Positions 1-12,617 of a DNA stretch of 64,000 nt are shown piece by piece. The stretch covers positions 1,899,608-1,963,607 of the forward strand of contig JXTB01000005.1 of assembly GCA_002914805.1 (NCBI GenBank), in the 5' to 3' direction. Position 1 is the first letter of the stretch. Each line of letters starts with the position of its first letter. Source of the DNA: Parasponia andersonii. Its lineage: Eukaryota; Streptophyta; Magnoliopsida; Rosales; Cannabaceae. The notes beneath the pieces were generated by a model. The model searched no databases and had not been told where the DNA came from. It saw only the letters and a program-made list of their open reading frames with translations. Position numbers and translations under genes: made by a program.

Positions 1-3000
1 TCCTTAGTTTGAGCTATTTATATTTCTAACGTAACGCACCGTAGCACTAATAAAATACGTAAAAATCCTTTAGTGAAAAAAGAAAAAGGGGAATGTAAAT
101 GGGTTAACTAGTATGCTTAAAAAAGAGAAGGCAAGAATTAATCAACAAGGAATCTATTTATTTAACCTCATAACTAAAATGGATTTTTTCCTCCTCTTCC
201 CAATGACAACTACTGATCTCTCTACCTCTCGACTTCCATTTACTAGGTTATGTATCTCGTTCTTTCATTTACTAGGTTATTAACTTTATAACCAGAAGGA
301 CATCACTTCGAAATATTCATGAGGCTAATTTTGATGCCTCAAGGAGACTGCGGATTAAGAAAAAAATCGTGAAATTTGTACATAAATGTAAATTATATTC
401 CAATATCGAGATGAAGGTTCATGAATTCGTACTCATTGGTGGAAACATAAATTTTTGGTACCACGTATTGAAAACCTTGGTAATTAGTCCATTGAGATAA
501 AATTCGGGCATATGCAACTAATGATCTTGATGAATTTAATTCACCAAAGTTCGACGAATAACTTAAATGTATATATAATCTTCACAATAAAGTTAAATGT
601 ATTAACTTTCTAGGGTATTATTTAATTGGACCAATTAAGATAGGCGAGAAAAACTTACCAAGTCATCATGTTCAAATGGGCCTAAAGACAAATGCTACTT
701 GTCTAGATTCTTTTACGTGTATGTGGTTGTAGGTTTAATATAATCGTAGAATTTAAAATAAATAAATAAAAAAAACAAAACAAAATACATATACCACTCA
801 AGCATATTAACCTAGGAAAGTTTAAATACCAATAACACAATCTCACTCTTGATCAACTCTATATTCTTGGTCTCTTACGTTGTTTCGTGTTTAATTTTTT
901 CCTTTCTTTTAAAACAAAGCATAGCAAAGTTGTTCTAGTTAATTAGCTTAGAATATGGCTTTTGAACTAGCTTGCTAGATGGCCAAACCAGTACTATTTT
1001 TCCTTTTTAAAACAAGCTAGTATGTGAGACACATAATTAGAGGCTTAGCCAAGGACCTGTGGCCAGCTCTCTCCTTGTCAAGAATCTACGACACCTAAAA
1101 TAACAACACGAACTTTGGTCGATCCAAGAGAATCTGACCCAATATAGACGCAACAGAGCAAATTTTAAACAATATGGTCCCCAAAAAACAGCTATAAAGT
1201 TGAACTGTAACATTTTTAAGAGATTTTAACGAGTTTTGATCAAATCGAGGAAATGGCCAAAGGCAAGAAGTAGGGTTTTCAGCACAGCATGAAATAAAAA
1301 GCAAAAGATAGACCAAAAGGAGGCATCATCACCTCCCATGCCATTAACCACAGAATGTAATTGATGATTTTTCTCCTATGTGGGCCTCTTATTTGTTCAC
1401 ACTCCGGGCCCACTTCTTTTTTGAAAAAAAAAAAGAAACCAAAAAAAAAAAAAGAAAAATAGTTTAAAACTTTTCACAAAATGAACCGTACCATTGATTC
1501 TTAGCGATCCTTCAAATCTTAGCATTTGGACCCCACAAAAGCACTACTTTATTCTACATTAATCTTGCTTAGTACAAAATAAACTTACCCAAGTGTGTGA
1601 GTGACTATGAAAGTCTGGTTTTGTATCAAGGTCATGGTTCGCATGATTTCCTAACCTGGAATAATTATGACTAACCTTATGGCTAGGTAACTAGCCACAG
1701 AAGATTAGGATTTGACCCCTTTTTCTTGTTGCAAACTTTTATCAATGGCGAATGGACAAAAGTTTGAAGGAAAAACAATGGTAAATTAGAAGCTTTCGGT
1801 AATTCTAACTTTGAGATATAGAATATAAAATAATAGCCTGAAATTAAAATATTACGTAAATTAATATTGTAGATTAATTTTTTAATTAATTTTAATAATA
1901 AAAAGATAATAATATCATTTATTAAAACTAGGTTAGTCTTTATTTTTTTTCTTAATTTGAGATATTAGTATTTTTTATTTATTAAAATTATTCAAAAAAT
2001 TGACCTAAGGTACTAAAGTTCAAAAATTCCTTAATTTCTTAGAATTATTATTTGTAATTTCCAAACTTCAGTATTAGAATTTTAAAAAAAAAATCCAAAC
2101 TTCAAGGTATTTATTTCTAATTCACCCCAAATGAATATATATAAATATATATATGGCTCCCAATTATTAATAGTCGTATAACTAACCCTGAATCATGTTT
2201 TAATTTATTATTAATAGTCGTATAACGAACCCCAAATCTTGTTTTCATCGTGATTATAGGTATTTCTTTTTTTAGTTGTTGAATCATAATCTTACGATTA
2301 TTATAATTTGGGTAGTTGAAAAATAAATAATAAAAATAAATACTCATTATTTAATATTTTTCTCTCTCTAATTTTTACGATAAAATTACAGGTGTGATAA
2401 ATTTTAATTGGACAAAATTATACTTATTGATAGATAAAAAGAAAAAATATCTACTGAATTAGTGCCCTATATCTATATATATAATCTTTGTAGCATTTTA
2501 GATGACACTCTACAACTTCAAGGTCATGTGGTATATCAATCTTCCGGATGATTCTATTCATATATTGACACAAGTATATTTTTAGTAGGGAAAAAAAAAA
2601 TAGAGACAATAGTCACATTCTTCCTCTTGGTTTTCATCGCAAACTTGTGATTCTTTAACATAAAATAAAATAAACTTTGGATTTTGAATTTTCTTGCAAA
2701 TTCTCACTTAGAGTGATCAAATTAGGTGAAAATAAAGGTTTTGCATATAAGATTTTTGAAGGAAAGTAAAAAATCCAAGAGCGGATTATTATGGCCATGC
2801 AAGGGAGAATACTTTTGCAAGAAATTCCAAAACTAAACTACATTCTATGTACTGCAAGAGAAGTTTAGCTCCTTATAGAAGCATTTATAATTACCACATA
2901 AGCATCTATATAACAATCTAAATTCTCACTAATAAAAGCTAATATAAGCACTTGAGAATGCCAAGAATTACTCCACAGCTACTTTGTTACAGTTCATGAG

Positions 3001-3320
3001 ATTTTGAACTAATAAGTAATGCATGAACAGAGGAACTAATCATTTTTCTATTAATTAGAGACAAGTATGAGTAGTCCATATGGGTGAGTGCATGAATCGT
3101 GTTAATGCCAAAAAAAATCTCCAGCTGTGCGTGCACCATCTTTTCGTTATATCATCCAAATTTCTAATAGGGAAGCATTCTCACGCTCCCTGACAGATAC
3201 TGACCCTTGGATCAGATACAGGGAAAATCTTTGTATGGATATATATAAATGTGTATATGAGATGTTTGTATACACATATATTACATATTTCCCTCTGCAG
3301 CGCCGATATAAGATACACCT
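1..3320. other. AT-rich intergenic DNA upstream of the receptor-kinase gene
   Basis: No credible coding region is seen. Open frames here are short, AT-biased and without domains. The stretch holds poly-A/T tracts, a 44-bp tandem duplication (listed separately) and scattered AT-rich segments that may be decayed MITEs. Its last part is presumably the distal promoter of the BRL2-like gene. Confidence 0.7.
2164..2251. repeat. 44-bp tandem duplication
   Basis: Two adjacent copies begin with ttattaatagtcgtataac at 2164 and 2208. They differ at a few positions, so this is an old local duplication. No coding potential. Confidence 0.75.
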
Positions 3321-3325
3321 TGTCT

Positions 3326-3356
3326 GTGGGCCCCACCCATTTTGACCATAAGTCAA
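3326..3356 (+). promoter_or_regulatory. TCP-type palindrome and inverted W-box pair in the BRL2-like promoter
   Basis: GTGGGCCCCAC at 3326-3336 fits the TCP-factor consensus GTGGGNCC read from either strand. It is followed by TTGACC (3342-3347) and, on the other strand, TTGAC (3352-3356), an inverted pair of W-box cores of the kind bound by WRKY factors. The group lies about 200 bp upstream of the likely TATA box. The motif matches are seen; binding is inferred. Confidence 0.5.
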
Positions 3357-3550
3357 ATCAGTCCTCTAACTAACATTCCCTTTGGCTTGGCTTCTTCATG
3401 CTACAGTTTTAAGGGAGTGATTTAGTACTGAAAGATTTGATGAAGAACCGTATTAGTACATTCCCACCACCAGCTTCAATCCAATTCCTCTCTTTTCTTT
3501 CTTTTCTTTTTCTTATTCCTTCCCACGTTCCCTCCTTTTCTCTCCTATTT

Positions 3551-3558
3551 TATAAAAA
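3551..3558 (+). promoter_or_regulatory. Probable TATA box of the BRL2-like gene
   Basis: TATAAAAA lies 183 bp upstream of the start codon, in a pyrimidine-rich context. This would put transcription start near 3580 and give a leader of about 150 nt. It is the best TATA match in the 250 bp before the gene. Confidence 0.55.
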
Positions 3559-3671
3559 CACAAAAAAGCAACCTCTTTTTCTAAAGCTCCCTCTCTTGCT
3601 TTGCCACAACAACATTCTCATCATACTCCTCACCACTCTCTCACTCTAAAACTACATTCTTTCTCACTCTA

Positions 3672-3695
3672 CTCTCTCTCTCTCTCTCTCTCTCT
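3672..3695 (+). repeat. (CT)12 microsatellite in the 5' leader of the BRL2-like gene
   Basis: Twelve CT dinucleotides lie between the predicted transcription start and the ATG. CT-rich leaders are common in plant genes and this one is probably length-variable between individuals. Confidence 0.8.
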
Positions 3696-3733
3696 GGACA
3701 ATTTTCTAGCTTCCTGCACACTTTGTTACATCA

Positions 3734-6700
3734 ATGGAGAACAACCCAGTTCAGCTTTTTCATCATCTTTCTCTAACACTTGTTTTCGTGGTGCTTGTTT
3801 CTTTTTCCACAGCCGAACAAGGAGTTCCCTCAGCCAAGACTGATGCCTTAGCTCTTATCAATTTCAAAAAGATGATACAAAATGACCCAAATGGAGTTTT
3901 GTCCGGTTGGCAGCTGAACAAGAATGTATGCAACTGGTATGGAGTTTCATGCTCTTTGGGGAGAGTAACTCAGCTCGATCTCAACGGTTCTAGTCTTATG
4001 GGGACAATCTCTTTCGACCCTTTGGCTTCCCTAAACATGTTATCTGTTCTAAAACTCAACTCAAATTCATTTAGTATAAATTCTACTTCTTTGCTTCAGC
4101 TTCCATATGATTTGCAACAGCTTGACCTCTCTTTGGCTGGACTTGTTGGTTCATTCCCAGAGAATCTCTTCTCCAAATGTCCAAATCTTGCTTCTGTGAA
4201 CCTTGCTTTTAACAATCTAACTGGTTTTTTACCTGAAAATTTCTTGTTGAATGCTGATAATCTTCAGTCCCTTGACCTTTCTGAGAACAACATAACAGGG
4301 TCAATCTCCGGTTGGAAAATCATGGGGAATTCTTGTAGCTCTTTGTTGGACATTAAATTGTCAGATAATCGGTTAATGGGTTCCATTCCTGCCTCACTTT
4401 CCAACTGTTCAAGTCTCCAATCAATCGATTTCTCAGCCAATTCAATTACCGGGGAAATCCCAAAAGCTCTAGGGGAGCTTAAGAGTCTACAGAAATTAGA
4501 TCTCTCTCAAAATCAAATCACTGGTTGGATCCCTCCAGAACTAGGGAAGGCCTGCAACTCGCTTCAAGAAGTTAAGCTTGCGAATAACAACATTTCAGGC
4601 CTTATTCCTTCATCCTTCTCTTCATGTTCTTGGCTCCAAGTGCTTGACTTTTCGAACAACAACATATCAGGTCCCCTTCCTGATTCTTTGTTTGGGAATT
4701 TGGGCTTGTTGGAGAGTTTGATGTTGAGTAACAACATTATCTCTGGACCATTTCCCGCTTCCTTGTCTTCTTGCAAAAGCTTAAAGGTTATAGATTTCAG
4801 CTCTAACAAGATATCTGGATCCATCCCAAAAGACTTATGTCCAGGAGCTGCCTCTCTGGAGGAACTACGAATGCCGGATAATCTTATTGTAGGAGAAATT
4901 CCGGCAGAACTTTCGAAATGCTCGCAGCTGACGAGGATTGATTTCAGTCTGAATTATCTGAATGGCTCAATTCCTGCAGAGCTGGGAGAGCTTGAGAATC
5001 TAGAGAAGTTAATTGCTTGGTTCAATGGCTTGGAGGGAAGTATTCCACCAGAGCTGGGGAAATGCAGGAACCTAAAGGATCTCATTCTCAACAACAACAA
5101 GCTAACTGGTGAAATTCCGCTTGAGCTGTTTAATTGTAGTAATCTGGAATGGATATCACTTACAAGTAATGAACTGAGTGGTGAAATCCCACGTGAGTTT
5201 GGCCAATTGACAAGGCTAGCTGTTCTGCAGCTTGGGAACAATAGCTTTAGTGGCCAGATACCAGGAGAGCTAGCGAATTGCAGCAGTTTGGTATGGTTGG
5301 ACCTGAACAGCAACAAGCTCACAGGTGAGATCCCGCCCCGGCTTGGAAGGCAGCAAGGGGCAAAAGCGCTGATGGGAATCCTTTCTGGCAACACTTTGGT
5401 GTTTGTTCGTAACGTGGGAAGCTCTTGTAGAGGAGCAGGAGGTTTGCTGGAATTCGCCGGTATCCGACCTGATAGACTTTTACAGGTACCTACACTGAAG
5501 ACTTGTCAGTTCACAAGATTATATTCTGGGGCAGTTCTCAGCATGTTTACACAGTACCAGACTTTGGAATATCTTGATCTTTCTTACAATCAACTTCGTG
5601 GGAAGATACCAGAAGAGTTTGGAGATATGATCGCCTTACAAGTTCTAGAATTGGCCCACAACCAACTATCTGGTGAGATTCCCTTCTCACTTGGCAAGCT
5701 TAAAAACTTGGGTGTTTTTGATGCATCACATAACAGATTGCAAGGTCAAATCCCAGACTCATTCTCCAACCTATCATTCTTAGTCGAAATAGATCTATCA
5801 AACAATGAATTAACAGGCGAAATTCCAACTAGAGGTCAGCTCAGTACACTTCCAGCTAGCCAGTATGCCAACAACCCTGGACTTTGCGGGGTGCCATTGC
5901 CCGTGTGCACAAACAACAACCAACCAACCCCCACAAATGCAAGTGAAGATATGGGCGGAGGAGGCCGAAAGGCATCGACTGCTTCTTGGGCTAACAGCAT
6001 TGTCCTGGGAATTCTCATTTCCATTGCTTCCATCTGCATTCTGATTGTGTGGGCGATCGCAATGCGGGCAAGGCGAAAGGAAGCAGAAGAAGTCAAGATG
6101 CTTAGTAGCTTGCAGGCATGTCACGCAGCCACAACATGGAAGATTGAGAAAGAGAAAGAGCCCTTGAGCATCAATGTGGCAACTTTTCAGAGACAGCTAA
6201 GGAAGCTCAAGTTTTCCCAGCTCATTGAGGCCACCAATGGCTTCTCCGCGGCAAGCCTTATTGGTTGTGGAGGTTTCGGAGAAGTGTTCAAGGCAACTCT
6301 CAAAGATGGGTCAAGTGTTGCAATCAAGAAGCTTATAAGATTGAGCTGCCAGGGTGATCGTGAATTCATGGCCGAGATGGAGACTTTGGGAAAGATCAAG
6401 CACAGAAATCTTGTACCACTATTGGGTTACTGCAAAGTTGGTGAAGAGAGACTCCTTGTTTACGAATTCATGCAGTATGGCAGCCTTGAAGAAATGCTCC
6501 ACGGGAGAACCAAGACCACGGACAGGCGGATTTTAACCTGGGAAGAAAGGAAAAAAATTGCAAGAGGTGCAGCCAAGGGACTCTGCTTTCTCCACCACAA
6601 TTGCATCCCTCACATCATCCACCGAGACATGAAGTCAAGCAACGTACTACTTGACCATGAAATGGAAGCAAGAGTATCCGATTTCGGTATGGCACGGCTC

Positions 6701-7138
6701 ATAAGTGCACTCGACACGCATTTAAGCGTAAGCACCCTAGCCGGAACTCCCGGCTACGTTCCTCCTGAGTACTACCAAAGCTTCAGGTGCACAGCCAAGG
6801 GAGATGTCTACTCCTTCGGGGTCATTTTATTGGAAATCCTTACAGGGAAACGCCCAACAGACAAAGAAGACTTTGGGGACACTAACTTGGTAGGATGGGT
6901 GAAAATAAAAGTGAGAGAAGGTAAACAAATGGAAGTAATAGACCCTGAGTTGCTATTGCTTACCAAAGGAACAGATGAAGCAGAAGCAGAAGAAGTTAAG
7001 GAGGTGATGAGGTACCTAGAGATAAGTCTTCAATGTGTTGATGACTTCCCTTCAAAAAGGCCCAACATGCTGCAGGTGGTGGCTATGTTGAGAGAGTTGA
7101 TGACTGGTTCAACCTCTGGAAGCAGCAACAGTGCTTGA
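3734..7138 (+). CDS. BRL2: BRI1-like 2 (VASCULAR HIGHWAY 1) LRR receptor-like kinase
   Basis: Intact single-exon gene for a 1134-residue plasma-membrane receptor kinase. In order: a signal peptide (about 1-27, hydrophobic [11 protein letters not shown]), an LRR N-cap with the CNWYGVSC cysteine pair (about 66-73), a long series of plant LRRs (GxIPxxLxxLxxLxxLDLSxN), an island domain about 535-605 with [11 protein letters not shown] and [10 protein letters not shown], further LRRs, a C-cap ([11 protein letters not shown]), one transmembrane helix (about 753-775, [19 protein letters not shown]) and a Ser/Thr kinase. The kinase has a GCGGFGEV loop (about 843), VAIKK lysine, HRD (about 962) and SDFG (about 980), so it should be catalytically active. 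Family: length, island and lack of introns fit BRL2/VH1, the BRI1 relative linked in Arabidopsis to provascular and vein development; unlike BRI1, BRL1 and BRL3 it has not been shown to bind brassinosteroid. The ATG is the first before the signal peptide. Confidence 0.96.
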   Translation: MENNPVQLFHHLSLTLVFVVLVSFSTAEQGVPSAKTDALALINFKKMIQNDPNGVLSGWQLNKNVCNWYGVSCSLGRVTQLDLNGSSLMGTISFDPLASLNMLSVLKLNSNSFSINSTSLLQLPYDLQQLDLSLAGLVGSFPENLFSKCPNLASVNLAFNNLTGFLPENFLLNADNLQSLDLSENNITGSISGWKIMGNSCSSLLDIKLSDNRLMGSIPASLSNCSSLQSIDFSANSITGEIPKALGELKSLQKLDLSQNQITGWIPPELGKACNSLQEVKLANNNISGLIPSSFSSCSWLQVLDFSNNNISGPLPDSLFGNLGLLESLMLSNNIISGPFPASLSSCKSLKVIDFSSNKISGSIPKDLCPGAASLEELRMPDNLIVGEIPAELSKCSQLTRIDFSLNYLNGSIPAELGELENLEKLIAWFNGLEGSIPPELGKCRNLKDLILNNNKLTGEIPLELFNCSNLEWISLTSNELSGEIPREFGQLTRLAVLQLGNNSFSGQIPGELANCSSLVWLDLNSNKLTGEIPPRLGRQQGAKALMGILSGNTLVFVRNVGSSCRGAGGLLEFAGIRPDRLLQVPTLKTCQFTRLYSGAVLSMFTQYQTLEYLDLSYNQLRGKIPEEFGDMIALQVLELAHNQLSGEIPFSLGKLKNLGVFDASHNRLQGQIPDSFSNLSFLVEIDLSNNELTGEIPTRGQLSTLPASQYANNPGLCGVPLPVCTNNNQPTPTNASEDMGGGGRKASTASWANSIVLGILISIASICILIVWAIAMRARRKEAEEVKMLSSLQACHAATTWKIEKEKEPLSINVATFQRQLRKLKFSQLIEATNGFSAASLIGCGGFGEVFKATLKDGSSVAIKKLIRLSCQGDREFMAEMETLGKIKHRNLVPLLGYCKVGEERLLVYEFMQYGSLEEMLHGRTKTTDRRILTWEERKKIARGAAKGLCFLHHNCIPHIIHRDMKSSNVLLDHEMEARVSDFGMARLISALDTHLSVSTLAGTPGYVPPEYYQSFRCTAKGDVYSFGVILLEILTGKRPTDKEDFGDTNLVGWVKIKVREGKQMEVIDPELLLLTKGTDEAEAEEVKEVMRYLEISLQCVDDFPSKRPNMLQVVAMLRELMTGSTSGSSNSA

Positions 7139-9049
7139 GACACCTGCAGTTTGCTTATGATCATTGTAAGAACATAATGTTTTTTGCTTCTTCTTCCTTT
7201 CTGGCTTTTTTTTTTTTTTTTTTTCCCTTTTAAATCTGTAAGTTTTGTTTCTCTGGTCCGAAAGATTTTCATGTACCTATTCTGCAAATCTTTTGATCTT
7301 CTTGGTTATAAACGTTACCATTATCTAACATGCAGGGATAAACATCACATAACGTGGCTTGAAATTTACATGCAACAAAACTTGCAAATGCTTCAGGAAC
7401 CATAAATGTTAAATACAAGGCTGCGTTGAAATACAGATTTATATATTGGTAGAGATTCATAGTCTGTCGACATTTTATCGAACACTTGGCATGCAAAACA
7501 ATGAGTCCAACATAAGTAACATTATGTTCTTTAAAATGAATCGGGTAAAAACTCTTAGTAGTGCGTGTCTCCATTAAGGGTCTACTGGGATTAAAAGCTA
7601 GAAAAGAATTGTAAGAACTCCCCCCCACTCCTTTTTTGTCCCTTTTTTTTTTAAAAAAAAATTCTATTTAAGAACTCCCTAATGTTCCAGCAAATGGTCT
7701 TTGATTGTAGAGTGTGATTATAGAACCCCCTTTCTTTCTTTGTTTCTTTCTTTCTTTCTGCCAAATGCCAATTAACATCCTGGGTTTTTAAATCTTGTAA
7801 AATAATATATTAATTTTGAATTTTACAAATTAATACTTTCACATTTGAAATTTGGACAAATTTGTATTTATGATGCCTAATTAACTGATTTCAATAATAA
7901 AAAGAAGGTTGTACCATTTACTCAATAAAAACTGAATAAACAATAACAAAATTTATTAAAAAAATATACTTTAAATTAGTTTATTTTAATTTCTTCGTTC
8001 AAGAGAAACAAACAATAAAAAAAAAAATTAAATGAGAGGTAAAAAGGATTATTTGCAACTTTTAACTTGCACATAGTCTAAATTTGCACAAAAAGAGTCA
8101 AGACATTAATTTACAATAATTTAAAATGTGATAATATTAATTTGAAAAATTGGACAATAAGAGTATTAATTTTTATAAATTAAAAAGTAAGATATCATTT
8201 TGGAGAAGCTCAAAATCAAGGTATATTTTACAAAAAAAAATTAAAAGTAATGATATTTTTTATGTCATTATCCCATTTCTTTTTCATTTTCTTTTTTATT
8301 TGTGGATTTATTATTTAACAGTATAAAACTCAGACAATAAGTTGGCCCAAAGATTGCTCAATGTACCCTTAGTTGAGCCGAAACTATTGGGGTAGGCCTA
8401 AAGGTAGCCCAAACGAAAATGGACCCGATTAGTATTGCTTTAGGGAAAAGTTCATAAAAACCATTATCTTAAGCAAATTTTCATAATTACCCTTTTCATA
8501 AAATCTTTTTGAAAAATATATACCACACAGATTTTATACATTTCATGAATAAAAATTATATCTAAAAATCTGTATATATTTCAAAATATATAAAACACAT
8601 AAATTTACACTGAAAATGTAAATCATAGGTAAAATTTTACATTGTAAATCTATATCACACGTATTCTACACATGAAATGTAAACTTAATAATGGGTATTT
8701 TTGAAAGGAAAATAAAAAATGGGCATTTTTAGAGTATAAGGCACAAAACAGTTACTGGGTATAAATATCTCATTGTTAAGGATAAAATGGCTTTGTTAGG
8801 AGTGTCAAATACAAGTCCACAAGTGACCGATAGTTTGTCCCAAACAAGTCAAAAGTTATTTTGAAAAGCGTCTTAGAAACAAATAAGTAAACAGAAAAAA
8901 AAAAAAAAAAAAANGTTTAATCATTCCCTTACATAGAATAAACTAATATGTAAATATGTCGTTGGATTATATTCTAGGTTATCTAGCGGAAATACCATCT
9001 TTTTGTTGTCACCTCTCTCAAATGCTTGGAATCCTAACAACTAATTAAC
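7139..9049. other. 3' flank of the BRL2-like gene, then AT-rich DNA
   Basis: The 3' UTR starts at 7139. I see no canonical AATAAA close by, so its end is unclear. A TTTC-type microsatellite lies near 7731-7760. From about 7,790 to 8,275 there is an AT-rich segment ending in ttatgtcattat that resembles one at about 44,250-44,690; they may be one old MITE family. Near 8,450-8,770 is another AT-rich block of unknown origin. A single N sits in a poly-A run at 8914. No gene seen. Confidence 0.6.
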
Positions 9050-9697
9050 TAAAGATGTAAACAGGTGAGGTAGGATTGATTTTGTGTTTACCGTCCCCAT
9101 CCTTATTATTATGTTACTATATTATTGTCGTATCATTTACCATTTTATTTGATGCAGAACAATTTTAGAGAATTTCTATCGGGGATCGGTTTCCTCATTA
9201 GTATATCGGAGTCCTCATTTGGAATCGTCATCTTGAATAAATGAAACAATTTTATGTTAGTTCAAATTTTTTAAAAGTCTAAATACATTGAAAAACAATG
9301 AAAACTAAAATTAACTTCATTGAAAATTCCAATTTTAGACCAGAATTGTCAAATATAAAATATTTAATACCAAAATCATTTAACATATCATTCATTTATA
9401 AAGCTAATACAATCCTAAATAACTCAAAAAATATTAGTATATGAATTAGATCTTTTTTCTTTTTAAAAACATCTATTTGAGTCACTATTATATATAAAAA
9501 AATTGAAATCAATTTATATATAATCGGGGCAAGATCAATGCGGGACATTCAATCCCAAGCTCGCCTAGTCCTGCCTCGCTAAATATTAAACAGGGAGTTT
9601 CCACCCCACGTCGTGCACTATTTATAACAATAAAAATCTGTCTCATCAGGACCGATGCACCACGGTGTACCACTCCGTTCGATGAAATTAACATCCG
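9050..9697. mobile_element. Decayed hAT-like non-autonomous element
   Basis: Bounded by the identical 8-mer taattaac at 9042-9049 and 9698-9705, the TSD length expected of hAT transposons. The ends are short imperfect inverted repeats (aaGATGTaAAc against cgGATGTtAAt). Inside are GC-richer ends with cggggat and gcgggacattcaatccc-type sequence, unlike the flanks. No transposase is seen, so it would need help in trans. The hAT assignment rests on the TSD and general structure only. Confidence 0.6.
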
Positions 9698-10430
9698 TAA
9701 TTAACAAAGGAGATGTAATAGTAGAGACTTAAATTAGGAGTAATCGAAGGACCGCTAATGTCTTTGCAATCAGAGATTTTGTGATTTTGGTTGAAAGACA
9801 GTGACAGGCAATGGTGACTTCTTCTCGAGTTTTTCACTCGATCGAAATCGAATATAATATTGGAAGCAATTTTTTTTCCTCTAATTTTCTTTCTCAACCA
9901 TGATTGAATGCATGCGACATTGGTCGAATATGTGTATCTAAGTGAGTTCATATAGGTGATATGACAATTAAGACCTTTTATGACAGTATTAGAAGCAAGG
10001 ACATTTCATCGTTAGAGAAGCTTGTTTTCTTTTTTTTTTCAGTTAAAAGACTCGAAAGCTTTAAAGGAGCATTTGCTATCTCATTGGTTAATTAAAATAA
10101 TAGGACATGAATTATGGAATAGTTACATCAATAACTCATTTATTATAAATTATTAGTTTTTTAATGCAAAATAGTCATGGAAATAGTATATAATTAGGTC
10201 TTATTTATTTTATGAGTTAGAATCTCATTCTTAATTAGAATTATAATGAGTTAGAATCTCATTCTCAATTATAGTTAAAATTAAAATATATGCTCCGCAC
10301 ATAATTTATTTTTATTAAAAATTAAGATTTTATGGAAAAAAAAAAAAGGTTAAAAATTCGAAATCTTATTATTGATTACACCTCGTTGATGAGCCATATT
10401 ATGAAAGAAAAATACTTTAATAATGAAAAC
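9698..10430. other. AT-rich intergenic DNA
   Basis: No gene. Contains a short duplication of tgagttagaatctcattct (at about 10,212 and 10,249) and several homopolymer tracts. Confidence 0.6.
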
Positions 10431-10439
10431 TACCCTTCG

Positions 10440-11110
10440 ATGCTACGGGATAAGTCAGGTTAAGGAAGAGTTTACTTTGGGGTTGGGAGAGGGTGCCAAA
10501 GGGTATGAAGTGGCAAGTTGATTCGTATTTATGAAGACCCATGGTTACCTAGACCGGTGACTTTTAGGCTCATTTCTCCTCCGTATCCGAATGTTAATAT
10601 GGTGATGGATTTGGTGTTGACCATAGGTTTATGGAATGACTCCTTGATAATTCAATTTTTTTTTCCTATGGATAGTGAAGTCGTAGAAACTATTCCATTG
10701 AGTTTGGTTGACATAGGGATTTGATTATTTAGCACTACGATCTAAAGGAGTGTACGGTTAAGAGTGATTACAATTTGCTCCTTAATGAACAATTTGTTCA
10801 AGATAGCACAAAATCAGGGTCTGTTCTTAATTGGTGGCACTCTTTGAAAGTTGCATAAACCTAAGTTTCGTATCTCGTTATAGCGTGTATTCCATGATCG
10901 GTTGCCTTCTCCGGTGAAAGTTACCTGAGCTATAATCGTTGTTTCTCAGCACGAGAATCATCTTCTTATGCTTTTTTTAGCTATACCTCTAGTAAGGCAA
11001 TATGGAAGACAATTTTCTGGGATATCATTAGTGCAGTAATGCATGAATCGGCAATGAGGTGATATTGGGTGTTTTCTAGAAATTGCAGCAGGATGCTTTG
11101 AACTAAAAGA
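10440..11110 (+). pseudogene. LINE fragment: C-terminal reverse-transcriptase / zf-RVT region
   Basis: Interrupted translation on the plus strand resembles the end of plant L1-type LINE ORF2. There is a segment with IRIYEDPWLPRP (usually W-x-DPWLP..., just past the RT domain), then IW-like and YNLLLNE matching the zf-RVT stretch (W...D..G.YsVkSgYrll), and near 10,860 a sequence like P-hKi-fiW-vfhdrLPs. Several stops and frameshifts break it, so it is dead. It lacks the endonuclease and RT core and ends without a clear poly-A tail. The family is well supported, exact edges are not. Confidence 0.65.
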
Positions 11111-11303
11111 TCTAATTTTGTAGGTGTTACCAATTAATAAATTAATTACTTGATAAATTGATAATTAATTAATTAATTATATTATAACACATATAATAAG
11201 TATTGCAATAAGAGTGTCTAAGTACTTATGTTGCAATAGAATAAGAAAATAAATAAAGACTATAAAACGTTTTTAATATGGTTCAAATCTCTCCTACTCC
11301 TAG

Positions 11304-11530
11304 AAAATTAAACAATATTAATTATAAAAAATAAAAGAATAAAGACACCAACTAAACTAAAAAATTAAACAATATTAATTATAAAAAATAAAAGAATAAA
11401 GACACCAACTAAACTAAATAATGAAAGACTTCTTTTTTAAAATTGTTACGAGGTCATGCTCAGAAAATAAAATAATATTAGTAAAAAAAAATAAAGAATA
11501 GAAATACCAACTGAATTAAACAATAAAAGA
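11304..11530. repeat. 57-bp tandem repeat, two near-identical copies and a degenerate third
   Basis: Copies at 11304-11360 and 11361-11417 are almost identical (containing gacaccaactaaactaa). A diverged third copy lies at about 11,462-11,525 (ataccaactgaattaaac). The near identity of the first two implies a recent duplication. It lies just outside the Copia-type LTR that starts at 11625. Confidence 0.8.
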
Positions 11531-12617
11531 ATCTTTTTTTTTTAATTGTTATAACATGTTGTATTCACTTCATTAATTTATTTTGCAAGCTTCCCTTAAC
11601 TTAATTGTTGTTTCGCTTGTGAACTGTTAGGAAAGTTTCCTATAAAGAAGTCTATTTGTTTGATATTTTGACAATGTTTATTGGATTATTTATTATCTTT
11701 TTTATGTTAATAAATTCATGTTATGAATTCTGTTCATCCATGTCGTATTGATATGCATGTGATACTATGACTATATTATGTAAACATCTTAAAGATTATA
11801 TGACTAATAATGAGTAATAAATAATTACTCATGTGATGAGTTCATATGTGGGAGACAAAATATTCTTTATTTAATTATGTCTAAATTAAACTATTCACAT
11901 TCTGTATTTAAAAAATGGAATACTTTGTTACGCCATAGGATGTAGTATTGTCTTTTTATATATGATTGATGAAATCTCCAATCATCGAAATGTAATTTCA
12001 GATATAGAAACATTAATTTGTTACAAGAAAATTATAAATGTATTGAATAAGACCGATTGAAATACAACTTGAGGTCAAGTGCTATGCTGAACATTCTATT
12101 TTCACTACGTTAGTATTATTGTGTGATTACATTAATTCTAGTAATTAACGAACTTACTTTCATATATTTTGTCGTTTTAAGTTACTAAAGGATTAGTTAT
12201 GATCTTTAGTTCGAACTCTAATATCTTGGAAGATAAGCTATATGAATTATTATGAACATTCTTTATGATGAACACCATGCATATAATATTACTTTAAGTT
12301 TTTTCAAGGACTTAGATAATATAAACCAAAGCCCCTATATTTACTGTGTAAATTTGACTGTATTAGAATGAGTAGATACGAACACCGTAATCAACTATTA
12401 TTTATTAAATAAAAAATAATAATTTAAAAGTAAATATATATTAGCATGATAATACATTAATTTCACTCTCCTAGCACGACATTGCATTGAAAGTAAATAT
12501 GCACATATGGTATATGCTAAATAGATTGAGTTAATTAATTATTAACAAGTTTTATAGAAAATAAATTCTATTTAGTCGAAGAGTGTAATATTGGACCCTA
12601 TAGTGGTGTGTCTCAAT

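Noticed and set aside
4564-5394. Long minus-strand frames within the BRL2-like gene
   Set aside because: Shadows of regular LRR codons; the plus-strand frame explains the sequence completely.
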